Source: Leptolinea sp. UBA5203 (GTDB taxonomy: Bacteria > Chloroflexota > Anaerolineae > Anaerolineales > Anaerolineaceae). Taken from it: a DNA stretch of 64,000 nt. A program made the translations under genes and the position numbers. The DNA is taken from the NCBI GenBank assembly GCA_002412765.1, contig DHVR01000068.1:62001-126000 (forward strand), read 5' to 3'. Shown here in pieces: positions 1-8,667 of the stretch. The notes under the pieces are model-generated. The model did no database searches. It was not told the origin of the DNA and saw only the letters and a program-made list of their open reading frames with translations. Every line of letters starts with the position of its first letter. Within the stretch, counting starts at the first letter, position 1.

Positions 1-1
1 C

Positions 2-313
2 GATATCATCATCTTGGGTCACTCACATGATCCCTTTGTTCGGCAGGTTGCCGGCACGACCTTCATCAATACTGGCAGTGTAGGTCGTCCGGATGATGGG
101 GATCAGCGAGCCTGTTATGCCACCCTGGAAATCAATAAACATCAGGTCAAGATCATCCACTATCGCATCCCCTATGATGTGGATCGAGCTGTACAGGCCA
201 TCCATGAAGCAAAATTGCCCCCTGAGTTTGCTAACATGCTCAAAACTGGTAGGGGGCTGACAGGTCATGCTAGGTATTTACTAAAAACTCAGAATTACGA
301 ACAGAATGAATAG
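2..313 (+). CDS. Metallophosphoesterase, YfcE/MJ0936-like (C-terminal part)
   Basis: Only the end of the gene lies in the window; the reading frame is open from base 2 to the TAG at 311-313. The visible part begins with the DIIILGHSHDPF block, the family's metal-binding GHSH motif, followed by an INTGSVGRP block, the usual GS(V/L)GxPR motif of YfcE-type phosphodiesterases. These are cytoplasmic metal-dependent hydrolases acting on phosphodiester substrates; the substrate cannot be read from this fragment. The rest of the fragment (about 70 residues) is the C-terminal strand-helix region. It converges on phoU with 6 bp between stops, so the two genes are not co-transcribed. Confidence 0.8.
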   Translation, partial: DIIILGHSHDPFVRQVAGTTFINTGSVGRPDDGDQRACYATLEINKHQVKIIHYRIPYDVDRAVQAIHEAKLPPEFANMLKTGRGLTGHARYLLKTQNYEQNE

Positions 314-319
314 TAGAGG

Positions 320-1012
320 TTATTTACCGGAATATGGGGTATCCATTGGGACTGTTGGATCATCAAATTCTTGAACTTCACCCGTATGAATAAAAATTGT
401 TCTTTCACATATGTTCATCACTCGATCCGCTAAACGTTCCAGGTCATGGGCTGCCCATAAAGTGTAGTTCACCCGATCATAAGAGGTTGGATCCTTGATA
501 ATTTCATTAATCAATTCCCGATAGACCTGGTTGTAAAGATCATCGACAATATCATCATCCGTTGTGATCTTTCTGGCTAATTCATCATCCACCGCCATGA
601 ACGCCTCTAACGATTGTGAAAGCATATTCAAGGCAACAGTAGCCATCTGAGGGAGTTTTTTAGAAGCAGCTAGTAATGAACCTTCACCTAATAGTAAGTT
701 TATTTTCCCAATGCCCTTGGCATAATCCCCCATGCGCTCGAGTTCCATAATAATTTCCAGTACCGAAGCCAACACCCGTAAATCACTGGCAAGGGGTTGT
801 TGTGTCGCAATTAAGGTTAATACTTTATGCTCAATGGCATAGCGCCGATTATTAATAACTTTATCTTCTGCGATAATCGTTTTGGAGATAGGAAAATTCC
901 GTTCCATTAACGCATTTATGGAATTCGTTACAGCAGTAGAAACCATCGCGCCCAAGGTCATCACATCTTGTTTAATATCATTTAATCCACGATCTAGAAT
1001 TTCTCTAGGCAT
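320..1012 (-). CDS. phoU: Phosphate signalling regulator PhoU
   Basis: PhoU family protein of 230 residues, close to the usual length. It is all-helical with two PhoU repeats (roughly residues 15-100 and 120-205) and the typical E-x-x-RMGDYA block near residue 93 and HDLERLADRV near 195. PhoU links the Pst transporter to the PhoR/PhoP two-component system and limits phosphate uptake when phosphate is plentiful. It is the last gene of the leftward pstS-pstC-pstA-pstB-phoU operon, 17 bp after pstB, with an AGAGGA ribosome site before its ATG. No phoR/phoP genes are next to it, so the sensor must be elsewhere. Confidence 0.95.
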   Translation of the reverse strand: MPREILDRGLNDIKQDVMTLGAMVSTAVTNSINALMERNFPISKTIIAEDKVINNRRYAIEHKVLTLIATQQPLASDLRVLASVLEIIMELERMGDYAKGIGKINLLLGEGSLLAASKKLPQMATVALNMLSQSLEAFMAVDDELARKITTDDDIVDDLYNQVYRELINEIIKDPTSYDRVNYTLWAAHDLERLADRVMNICERTIFIHTGEVQEFDDPTVPMDTPYSGK

Positions 1013-1029
1013 GCAATCCTCTGCAGTTG

Positions 1030-1851
1030 TTATCCAAAGCGACCAGTAATATACTGTTCGGTTAATTCCATTTCTGGTTTGGTGAAGACTTTCTCCGTTG
1101 GGCCAAATTCAACCAAATACCCGGAACGATTTTCATCCACATTATAAAAAGCGGTGAAATCAGAAGCGCGAGCTGCCTGTTGCATATTATGGGTAACAAT
1201 AATAATGGTGTATCTTTCTGCCAGGACCCGAATCAATTCTTCAATCTTAAGGGTGGCAATGGGATCCAACGCAGAAGCGGGTTCATCCATGAGGATAATT
1301 TCAGGACGAATGGCAATCGCCCGTGCGATGCACAGCCGTTGCTGTTGACCGCCAGAAATGGACAGGCCACTTTCTTTCAATTTATCTTTTACCTCGTCCC
1401 ATAAAGCTGCCTGACGTAACGATTCCTCTACCAATTCATCCATATTTCCCTGATACCCATTAATCCTGGCACCCCAGGCTACATTCTCATAAATAGTTTT
1501 AGGGAACGGATTTGGTTTTTGGAACACAATTCCAATTTTTCTTCGAACTTCAACAGCGTCAATATCGCTTTCATACAAATTTACCCCGTGATACAGAATT
1601 TCCCCTTCTGTACGCGAAACTGGAATGAAATCGTTCATCCGATTAAAAGATCGCAATAATGTGCTTTTACCGCAGCCTGAAGGTCCAATAAAGGCGGTAA
1701 TTTTTCGAGCCAATATTTTCATGTTATTTTGCTTGATTGCTAAAAATTTACCATAATAAATGTTAAGATCTTTGGTCTCAATGGCAATTTCATTTGGTTT
1801 ATCGGATTCAGGTACAAGAATCTTATTCATCTTGGCAATTTCGATGTTCAT
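1030..1851 (-). CDS. pstB: Phosphate ABC transporter ATP-binding protein PstB
   Basis: ABC ATPase of 273 residues that powers phosphate import with PstC and PstA. Walker A GPSGCGKST is at residues 56-64, the Q-loop glutamine near 111, the signature LSISGGQQQR at 163-172, and Walker B IILMDE just before residue 190, followed by the switch histidine in the VTHNMQQAARASD segment typical of PstB. The first 20 residues are a small extension compared with most PstB proteins; a second ATG at residue 8 could be the real start. The stop of pstA lies directly before the start, and a GGAGAT ribosome site overlaps the end of pstA, so translation is probably coupled. Confidence 0.96.
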   Translation of the reverse strand: MNIEIAKMNKILVPESDKPNEIAIETKDLNIYYGKFLAIKQNNMKILARKITAFIGPSGCGKSTLLRSFNRMNDFIPVSRTEGEILYHGVNLYESDIDAVEVRRKIGIVFQKPNPFPKTIYENVAWGARINGYQGNMDELVEESLRQAALWDEVKDKLKESGLSISGGQQQRLCIARAIAIRPEIILMDEPASALDPIATLKIEELIRVLAERYTIIIVTHNMQQAARASDFTAFYNVDENRSGYLVEFGPTEKVFTKPEMELTEQYITGRFG

Positions 1852-3084
1852 TTAATTTAATCTCCTGCTATATCGATTCCTCAACAAAATGGCAGTGGTA
1901 TTTAAGGATAGTAGCAACAAAAGCAGCACCAGAATTGCTGCGGCTGCGATGCTACGGAACTCCGCTTGCGGCCGGGAAGTCCATTGATATATTTGAATGG
2001 GTAGGGTGGTAAATTTCGAAAAAATGCTTGTTGGATCATTCGAAATGAAAGTTGATGCCCCCACAACAACCAGAGGGGCTGTTTCACCAAATGCTCGAGA
2101 AATGGCCAAAATTGTACCCGTTAAAATACCTGGCAGCGCACTGGGTAAAACATGATGCCATACCGTTTGCCATCTGGTTCCTCCCAGACCAAAACTTGCT
2201 AACCGAAGGGAATTTGGAACTGCTTTGATGGCTTCCTGTGCATTGATGATGATCATCGGTAAAATCAAAATCCCAAGAGTGAGTCCCGCTGACAAAACGG
2301 TACGACCATTACTATTGACCGGATCCACCACACCGAACACCGCGCCACTGGTCAATAGATTGAGCGTGCGCACAAAGATCGCTAATCCTAACATCCCGTA
2401 AATAATGGAGGGGACACCACTTAAGTTATAAATATTGGTTCGAATAATTCTGTTGAGGCGGTTATCAGCAGCATATTCTTCCAGATAAATGGCCGCCCCA
2501 ATGCCAATTGGGAAAGCAAAAAGAATAGCTACCAGGATTGTCATCAATGAACCCAAAATGGCAGTTCGGATACCCGCTCGAATAACCATACTCGATTGAG
2601 GTGAAGTCAGGAATTGCACATCCAGCCAGCTCATCAATTCGATACGGGCATTGGGATGCGATTCAATGATCTGAGCAAGTGCCTGATCTTTATTGATTTT
2701 TAAACTATCCAGCAGACTCCATACCTGAACAATATTAGATCCGATCACCCGTTCATCAATTAACGCCAGGACATCGTCCCGGGTTCTTTGCTCAAAAGGC
2801 ACTTGATGTTCCAGATTACGAAACAAACCTTTGGAGATATTTTCTTGCAGAACAAGCACCATCTCATCCTTGCTCAATTCATCCAGTGCAACCCCGTTTC
2901 TGGCAAGCGTCGCAGGATCTACAGAAAATTCATAAGCGACATACCCAAATGCGTTATTAATAATGGTCAGAAGGAGAATGACCAGTACAAGTATGCCTAC
3001 CGTAGTAGATGCCCGGAAGAGGACTTGCCAGACTTTGCCAATTCGATGCCGGGTTGGAAGGTCAGCTTTAAAATAATCACTCAT
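1852..3084 (-). CDS. pstA: Phosphate ABC transporter permease PstA
   Basis: Integral membrane permease of 410 residues. A first transmembrane helix (about 24-46) is followed by a non-membrane segment of about 120 residues, then by the conserved five-helix permease core with the inner-membrane EAA loop (SFGLGGTRWQTVWHHVLP). The family core is about 280-300 residues, so the extra segment between the first and second helix makes this a long-form PstA of the kind seen in some Gram-positive-like and Chloroflexi systems. It pairs with PstC to form the phosphate channel. It overlaps pstC by 4 bp (ATGA) and abuts pstB, so the three are one transcript. Confidence 0.92.
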   Translation of the reverse strand: MSDYFKADLPTRHRIGKVWQVLFRASTTVGILVLVILLLTIINNAFGYVAYEFSVDPATLARNGVALDELSKDEMVLVLQENISKGLFRNLEHQVPFEQRTRDDVLALIDERVIGSNIVQVWSLLDSLKINKDQALAQIIESHPNARIELMSWLDVQFLTSPQSSMVIRAGIRTAILGSLMTILVAILFAFPIGIGAAIYLEEYAADNRLNRIIRTNIYNLSGVPSIIYGMLGLAIFVRTLNLLTSGAVFGVVDPVNSNGRTVLSAGLTLGILILPMIIINAQEAIKAVPNSLRLASFGLGGTRWQTVWHHVLPSALPGILTGTILAISRAFGETAPLVVVGASTFISNDPTSIFSKFTTLPIQIYQWTSRPQAEFRSIAAAAILVLLLLLLSLNTTAILLRNRYSRRLN

Positions 3085-4256
3085 TCGTATACCTCCCTAA
3101 ACCGTTTTACAATGGATTGGCTAAAAATATTCAGCCCCAAGGTAATCAAGAACAACATCAAACCTATGGCAAAAATGCTGTTGTAATCGAGGGAATCATA
3201 ACTGATATCTCCGCCGCTGATACGTACAATGTGTCCGGTCATGGTCTCGGCAGATTTGAAGGGATTGAATGTAAAGGCAGGACCAGCGCCAGCAGCGATG
3301 GCAACTACCATGGTCTCGCCAATGGCCCGTGAAATAGAGACAATGAACGCTGCCATAATGCCAGAGAACGCTGCTGGTACAACAACTTTTAAAGCGGTTT
3401 CCAATTTTGTGGCTCCTAAGCTATAGGCTCCTTCCCTCAGGAAGCGGGGAACCGCTGTCAGTGCATCTTCACTCATCGAAGCCATCAATGGCAGAATCAG
3501 GATACCAATCACAATTCCAGCAGAAGCGGTATTATAAATTTCAACCGTATTTACGCCAAAAATCGCGCGCAACACAGGAGTCATAAAGGTCAAGGCAAAA
3601 TAACCAAAAACAACCGTGGGAATGCCGGCTAGAATTTCCAAAATCGGTTTGAGTGTACTCCGTACCTTTACCGATGCATATTCGCTCAAGTAAATGGCAG
3701 TACTCAATCCCAACGGTAAAGCTACCAAAATCGCGATTATAGATGTCATCATGGTCGCATTAACCAGAGACCAGATACCAAACTTACCGATTTGCGGATT
3801 CCAATCTTTTTTAAGGAAAAACTCTTTCAGGGATACACTCTTTTCTAAAAAAAGATCCACACCTTTTAAATGAGCGATTGCATTGGTTCCTTGAATCCCT
3901 CGTTGAACTATTATCCCGTCCTCTGAAACAGTGACAACTTCCATAAGCTCATCCTGCAGGCGGATGATATCTTCAGCAATCAGCTTTGTACCGCCTGAGG
4001 TAAGCAGAATATTGGTTTGACTGGCATTCACTGGAGCCATTAATTCCTTATTGACTTCTTCCCATTGTTGGCGAGTAAAGAAAGGCAGGGCTTCCTTTCC
4101 CAAGGAGTAGATGATGCTAGCCGTAATCATGATTGATAAAGCCCCACACAGAAATAAAAAACCTTGAATAAAAATTTCTGCAGGGCGTACTTTTTTTTGT
4201 AAGGAGGCTTTCAATGGTTCAGTGGGCTCAAGCTTGTTAGTACTTTCCATATCCAT
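3081..4256 (-). CDS. pstC: Phosphate ABC transporter permease PstC
   Basis: Permease of 391 residues. One N-terminal helix (about 30-52) is followed by an extracytoplasmic stretch of about 100 residues, then five membrane helices with the EAA loop (REGAYSLGATKLETALKVVVPAAF). The segment IYLSEYAS at the start of the core is typical of PstC/PstA. It forms the membrane channel with PstA. Start: ATG at 4256 or, two codons later, ATG at 4250; the GGAAATGGAT stretch upstream fits either. A stem-loop lies between pstS and this gene. Like PstA it carries the same kind of extra external segment. Confidence 0.92.
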   Translation of the reverse strand: MDMESTNKLEPTEPLKASLQKKVRPAEIFIQGFLFLCGALSIMITASIIYSLGKEALPFFTRQQWEEVNKELMAPVNASQTNILLTSGGTKLIAEDIIRLQDELMEVVTVSEDGIIVQRGIQGTNAIAHLKGVDLFLEKSVSLKEFFLKKDWNPQIGKFGIWSLVNATMMTSIIAILVALPLGLSTAIYLSEYASVKVRSTLKPILEILAGIPTVVFGYFALTFMTPVLRAIFGVNTVEIYNTASAGIVIGILILPLMASMSEDALTAVPRFLREGAYSLGATKLETALKVVVPAAFSGIMAAFIVSISRAIGETMVVAIAAGAGPAFTFNPFKSAETMTGHIVRISGGDISYDSLDYNSIFAIGLMLFLITLGLNIFSQSIVKRFREVYE

Positions 4257-4331
4257 TTCCAGTTTTCACATTACTATTTTTTATGTTGTTGATAGCAACT
4301 AAATTTCTAGCGCAAACACCATGAGTAGTGT

Positions 4332-4367
4332 AGAGGTTAGCACTGAAATATCTCAATGCTAACCTCT
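4332..4367 (-). other. Intercistronic stem-loop between pstS and pstC
   Basis: Perfect 11-bp inverted repeat: AGAGGTTAGCA at 4332-4342 and TGCTAACCTCT at 4357-4367 with a 14-nt loop. It sits 24 bp after the pstS stop in the leftward operon. There is no run of U after the stem in the direction of pst transcription, so a 3'-end protecting or partly terminating hairpin is more likely than a full terminator. Such an element would let pstS mRNA accumulate above the transporter genes, which is common for binding-protein genes (inference). Confidence 0.6.
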
Positions 4368-4391
4368 TTTCAAAATTTTAGGAGATTAATC

Positions 4392-6302
4392 CTATTTCAT
4401 TGCCTCAACCCATTTCATTTGGGCTTCTTTCAAGGCTGCTGCGCTGGCGGGGAAATAACCAACTGCATCAATTTCTTCGTTGACATAGGACAGGAAGAAG
4501 TTGATGAATCCTGCAACCTGGGGTTTTTCCTGCATGATTTTGGCATCAGAGTAGATAAACAGGGGGCGAGCCAAAGGATAAGAACCATCTTCTACGGTGA
4601 CTGCATCAGGGGTTACGCCTTCGATGGAGAGGATATTCATCTTCTTAGCGTTTTCCTGATAGTAAGCATAGCCGAAATAGCCGATGGCATAGGGGCTGCC
4701 CAGGACACCTTGCACAAGCACATTGTCATCTTCGCTGAGCTGGGTGTTGCTGGCATTCAAATGGCCTTCTTTTTCCTTCTTAAAAACTGCTTCCACAAAG
4801 AAATCAAAGGTGCCGCTGTCAGTGCCGGGGATGAAGCGCAGGATGGATTCATTGGGCCAGGCAGGGTTCACATCAGACCATTTTTCGGTTTGATCAGAGA
4901 AGATCAAGGCCAATTCTTCCATGGTAGCGTTGGTGATGAAGGTGTTTTCTTTGCTGACAACTACAGCCAAAGCATCGGTACCCACACGGAATTCGATGGG
5001 TTCAAGACCAATCGCACGGCAGGCTTCAACTTCAGAATCCTTGATGCCGCGGGAAGCGTTGGCAATATCGGTTTCGCCATTCACACAAAACCGTTCGTAA
5101 CCAGCACCGGAACCAATGCTGTCGATGGTTAGGTTTCCAGCGAAACCTTCATCGATAAAGCGATTGGCCATGGCTTCTTCCAGGGGGAAGACAGTGGAAC
5201 TGCCGGCAGCTACGATATTGCCAGTTAATTCGAGGGGATTGACATCGGGAAGTAAACTGCGAGCAGAAAGATCAGTGCTCATAGCATCAAGCCATTTCAT
5301 TTGGGCTTCTTTCAAAGCAGCTTCACTGGCGGGGAAATAACCAACTGCATCAATTTCTTCGTTGACATAGGACAGGAAGAAGTTGATGAATCCTGCAACC
5401 TGGGGTTTTTCCTGCATGATTTTGGCATCAGAGTAGATAAACAGGGGGCGAGCTAATGGGTAAGAACCATCTTCTACGGTGACTGCATCAGGGGTTACAT
5501 CATCAATGGACAAAATATTCATCTTGCTAGCATTTTCTTGATAGTAGGCATAGCCGAAGTAACCGATGGCGTAGGGGCTGCCCAGGACACCTTGTACGAG
5601 CACGTTGTCATCTTCGCTGAGCTGGGTGTTGCTGGCATTCAAATGGCCTTCTTTTTCCTTCTTAAAAACTGCTTCCACAAAGAAATCAAAGGTGCCGCTG
5701 TCAGTGCCGGGGATGAAGCGCAGGATGGATTCATTGGGCCAGGCAGGGTTCACATCAGACCATTTTTCGGTCTGATCAGAGAAGATCAAGGCCAATTCTT
5801 CCATGGTAGCGTTGGTGATGAAGGTGTTTTCTTTGCTGACAACAATAGCCAGGGCATCGGTACCCACACGGAATTCGATGGGTTCAAGACCAATCGCACG
5901 GCAGGCTTCCACTTCGGAATCCTTGATGGCGCGGGAGGCATTGGCAATGTCAGTTTCACCATTTACACAGAACCGTTCGTAACCAGCACCGGAACCAATG
6001 CTGTCGATGGTTAGGTTTCCAGCGAAACCTTCATCAATAAAGCGATTTGCCATGGCTTCTTCCAGGGGGAAGACAGTGGAACTACCGGCAGCTACGATAT
6101 TGCCTGTTAATTCGATGGGGTTGACTTCTGGAAGTAAGCCAGAGGCTTCTTCAACAGTGGGCTCTACAACAGGTGCTTTAGTAGCAACAGGAGCTGCAGT
6201 AGCAGGAACTGCAGTAGCTGCAGGGGCTGCTGGTTTACAAGCCGCAAGGCCCAATCCTAAAATAAATAAAGCAACAAACATGATATGGAATAAACGACGC
6301 AT
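4392..6302 (-). CDS. pstS: Phosphate-binding lipoprotein PstS with two tandem binding domains
   Basis: Lipoprotein of 636 residues, about twice the normal PstS length. A signal peptide ends in the lipobox LGLAAC (Cys 22), then an Ala/Pro/Thr-rich linker. Two nearly identical PstS domains follow: residues 56-342 and 350-636, 287 residues each, joined by the short linker TDLSARS. Each has the phosphate-binding AGSSTVFP loop, SIGSGAG and GTDSGTFDFF motifs, so both look able to bind phosphate. The two copies differ at only about a dozen residues. It captures phosphate outside the membrane for PstCAB. It has a GAGGAG ribosome site, and PhoP-like repeats lie upstream. An assembly artefact is unlikely because the substitutions are scattered. 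Confidence 0.95.
   Translation of the reverse strand: MRRLFHIMFVALFILGLGLAACKPAAPAATAVPATAAPVATKAPVVEPTVEEASGLLPEVNPIELTGNIVAAGSSTVFPLEEAMANRFIDEGFAGNLTIDSIGSGAGYERFCVNGETDIANASRAIKDSEVEACRAIGLEPIEFRVGTDALAIVVSKENTFITNATMEELALIFSDQTEKWSDVNPAWPNESILRFIPGTDSGTFDFFVEAVFKKEKEGHLNASNTQLSEDDNVLVQGVLGSPYAIGYFGYAYYQENASKMNILSIDDVTPDAVTVEDGSYPLARPLFIYSDAKIMQEKPQVAGFINFFLSYVNEEIDAVGYFPASEAALKEAQMKWLDAMSTDLSARSLLPDVNPLELTGNIVAAGSSTVFPLEEAMANRFIDEGFAGNLTIDSIGSGAGYERFCVNGETDIANASRGIKDSEVEACRAIGLEPIEFRVGTDALAVVVSKENTFITNATMEELALIFSDQTEKWSDVNPAWPNESILRFIPGTDSGTFDFFVEAVFKKEKEGHLNASNTQLSEDDNVLVQGVLGSPYAIGYFGYAYYQENAKKMNILSIEGVTPDAVTVEDGSYPLARPLFIYSDAKIMQEKPQVAGFINFFLSYVNEEIDAVGYFPASAAALKEAQMKWVEAMK
4395..6137 (-). 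repeat. 882-bp tandem duplication inside pstS
   Basis: Copy 1 covers codons 56-342 (about 5277-6137) and copy 2 codons 350-636 (4395-5255); the period is 294 codons (882 bp). Long stretches are identical at DNA level, for example the block around 5640-5800 against 4757-4917. The copies differ by scattered, partly silent substitutions, which points to a duplication kept alike by selection or gene conversion rather than a collapsed assembly. Confidence 0.9.
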
Positions 6303-6398
6303 TTTTTCTCCTCAATAGGTAAGAATTTGATAGATTATTTTTCTATGTCTATCTTATCGCCCCAAGCTTAACGCCAAACCTTGCCAACCTTAAATTTT

Positions 6399-6427
6399 TG
6401 TCAAGGATTTGTTAACGATTTTGTTAA
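6399..6427 (-). promoter_or_regulatory. PhoP-like box upstream of pstS
   Basis: On the minus strand there are three TTAACA-like repeats: TTAACA (6422-6427), TTAACA (6410-6415) and TTGACA (6399-6404), spaced 12 and 11 bp. Direct TT(A/T/C)ACA repeats about one helical turn apart are the known binding pattern of Gram-positive PhoP. The array lies about 100 bp upstream of the pstS start. This suggests phosphate-starvation activation; the identity of the regulator is inference. Confidence 0.55.
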
Positions 6428-7008
6428 CCTAACCATACAATAGCAAGCACTCATAAAAGACTTTTCAGTCAGGTGATCACATCAGGATTTTCTAGCTGCT
6501 CAAACACCGAAATACTCCAGATTATGGTACTGATGAACAAACCAGCTTTTACACAATACTGGCCAAGCCAGCCATTATTGCGCGCATTTATGCTTTTTGA
6601 CTTATAGGAAAATAAATGGAAACTAACGCTACACCGATAGCGATCCGAAGTTGCAATTAACCTGGGTAAATCAATGGAGGAGATGTATTAATGAGGATCA
6701 ATACAATTGTTGTATTAACTGAAAACATGCTTCAATGCTGCTTGTAAAACAAGGAACGATGCCTTTTTTTGAGTTCCACATTCAATAGTCTGGCTGACAT
6801 AAATTCTTTATAAAATTTTTAGCATTCACATATTGAACCTGCTACAATAAAAAAAAAGTTTGTTACAAAAAAACTTCGTAAAGTTGGCTGAGCATAGGTT
6901 AGGTACCAATCAGGTTAAATTCGCTTTCATTATTTCATTGTCAGATATTAATTATTTGACATGGTATTCTGAAATGAAGATTTTTACTACTAATATTAAA
7001 GGATTATT
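6428..7008. other. Intergenic region without a visible gene
   Basis: AT-rich spacer between the divergent pst operon and the Tat-signal gene. No ORF with a convincing start and no RNA gene is seen. It contains A/T tracts near 6850-6875 but no clear hairpin. Confidence 0.4.
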
Positions 7009-7479
7009 ATGTCAAAAAAATTAATAACCCGCCGAAATTTCTTAAAAGATGCCATTGCTGTCGGTACAAGTTTGACTTTCGCTGGATTTTTACCTGATCA
7101 ATGGATCAAACCAGTTGTTAAATCTGTTTTTCTTCCGGAACATGCTCAAGCCTCTATGCCATCACCATTATCAGCTTGTCCAGTCGATCTTACATTAATT
7201 CCGTCCTATACGGATAATAACCTTGGACTGGTGAATAACATCAGGATCCGGGTTATACCGGTCCCTGCGACAGGCACGCCGGTTTCATACTCGTTGCTCA
7301 ACATTTTACCTGCGAGTAAATTATCCGGAGCTCTCACAGCCAGCGCCACCACAGATGCCAGTGGATACGCCAATTTTCCTGGTACTATCACTTACTTGGG
7401 TACACCATCGTATAGCTTCACAATCCGTATCGAGACTTTAGGGTGTTATCGAGAAATTCCGATTGTTTACGGTCCGTAG
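7009..7479 (+). CDS. Small Tat-exported protein of unknown function
   Basis: Protein of 156 residues. The N-terminus has a twin-arginine signal: TRRNFLKDA at about residues 7-15, a hydrophobic stretch, and a probable cleavage site after PEHAQA near residue 47. The mature part of about 110 residues is rich in Ser, Thr, Pro and Gly, with alternating hydrophobic residues typical of a beta-sandwich; the segment TTDASGYANFPG resembles the edge strand of bacterial Ig-like domains. It holds only two cysteines (near 55 and 147), which could pair. Tat export usually means folding or cofactor loading before export, but no cofactor motif is seen. It stands alone and is followed by a strong terminator. 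Function is not recognised. Confidence 0.7.
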   Translation: MSKKLITRRNFLKDAIAVGTSLTFAGFLPDQWIKPVVKSVFLPEHAQASMPSPLSACPVDLTLIPSYTDNNLGLVNNIRIRVIPVPATGTPVSYSLLNILPASKLSGALTASATTDASGYANFPGTITYLGTPSYSFTIRIETLGCYREIPIVYGP

Positions 7480-7603
7480 TTAATTTAATTTCAATGCCTT
7501 ATGATGAGAATAGCTGTAACATCGAGAGTAAAGCGTTTGAAGACCTAAATCTTCTCACCAAGCCATATGATTTGGTCCATCGAGAAGGATAAACATGGTC
7601 AGG

Positions 7604-7640
7604 AAAAGAAAGAAAGTGGAGATCACTTTCTTTCTTTTTT
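7604..7640 (+). terminator. Rho-independent terminator
   Basis: Perfect 15-bp stem: AAAAGAAAGAAAGTG (7604-7618) and CACTTTCTTTCTTTT (7624-7638), loop GAGAT, ending in a T run. It ends the transcript of the Tat-signal gene 125 bp after its stop. Confidence 0.85.
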
Positions 7641-7730
7641 ATTCCTTACATTACACATTTGCCATACCGGCGATGAGGTTGCCGTGATAAAATCTTTTAG
7701 AATCTAATCCGGTCCAAAATCAGGTGCAGC

Positions 7731-8666
7731 ATGATTAAAACCCTCACAGACAAAATTCGAGACAATATTCAAAAAGTAATTGTCGGTAAAGACGAAGCCA
7801 TCAACCTGGTCTTAACCGCCTTGTTGTGTAATGGACATATTTTGTTGGAAGATGTACCCGGAACGGGAAAAACCATGCTGGTCAAAGCCCTGGCAGCTTC
7901 CTTAAGCTGCTCCTTCCGCCGCATTCAATTCACCCCCGATCTGCTTCCCTCGGATATCACCGGTATTCGCTGGTTTAATCCACAGGATCAGGCTTTCCAA
8001 ACCCTCTTGGGACCTATTTTCAGTCAGGTGGTTCTGGCGGATGAGATTAACCGCGCCACACCCCGCACGCAATCCGCGCTGCTGGAAGCCATGCAGGAAC
8101 AACAAGTGACCATTGACGGGGTCACCTATGAACTTCAGCAGCCGTTTATCGTCATCGCCACCCAGAACCCCATTGAATTGGAAGGCACCTTCCCCCTGCC
8201 TGAAGCTCAGTTGGATCGTTTTCTAATGAAAGTGGACATGGGCTATCCCGGTCCAGGCGAAGAGAACGAGATCTTGTTACGCTTCTATCGCAATAGTCCA
8301 TTATTAAGTCTGGAACAGGTAAGTAACCCGGAAGAACTGCATACCCTGCAGGAAGCCAGAAAAGATATTCGCGTGGACGACAGCCTGCGGGATTACATCA
8401 TCCGCATTGCGCAGGAAACCCGCCAGCATCAGGACATCCAATTGGGAGCCAGCCCTCGGGCTACTCTCGCCCTTTTCCAATGCGCCCAGGCCTATGCCGG
8501 CATTCAAGGCCGCGAGTATGTACTGCCCGATGACATTAAACATCTGGCACCTTATGTTCTGCTGCACCGCTTGATCATTTCTCCGCAAGCCCAGCTCCGC
8601 GGCAGAAAACCCCGACAACTCATCGAGGATATCATCAACGCTGTCCCTGTGCCTGTTGAAGCTTGA
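7731..8666 (+). CDS. MoxR-family AAA+ ATPase
   Basis: AAA+ protein of 311 residues. Walker A GTGKT lies at about 44-48 (in EDVPGTGKTML), Walker B with the family motif LADEINRA at about 102-109, and sensor 1 in the IATQNPIE block near 140. The C-terminal lid domain holds the sensor-2 arginine in GASPRAT (about 239-245). MoxR proteins act as chaperone-like ATPases that help assemble or activate partner proteins, often those with VWA or DUF58 domains. It heads an operon with a DUF58 protein and a DUF4129 membrane protein, the classical MoxR arrangement. The downstream gene begins 1 bp after its stop, suggesting coupled translation. Confidence 0.92.
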   Translation: MIKTLTDKIRDNIQKVIVGKDEAINLVLTALLCNGHILLEDVPGTGKTMLVKALAASLSCSFRRIQFTPDLLPSDITGIRWFNPQDQAFQTLLGPIFSQVVLADEINRATPRTQSALLEAMQEQQVTIDGVTYELQQPFIVIATQNPIELEGTFPLPEAQLDRFLMKVDMGYPGPGEENEILLRFYRNSPLLSLEQVSNPEELHTLQEARKDIRVDDSLRDYIIRIAQETRQHQDIQLGASPRATLALFQCAQAYAGIQGREYVLPDDIKHLAPYVLLHRLIISPQAQLRGRKPRQLIEDIINAVPVPVEA

Positions 8667-8667
8667 G

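Noticed and set aside
4356..5132. Plus-strand ORF of 258 residues over pstS
   Set aside because: Antisense shadow of pstS; the same shadow recurs at 5538-6014 because of the duplication.
4392..6302. Assembly artefact as the reason for the doubled pstS
   Set aside because: The two copies differ by scattered substitutions and are joined by a unique linker, which a collapsed or duplicated read would not produce. Long reads would settle it.
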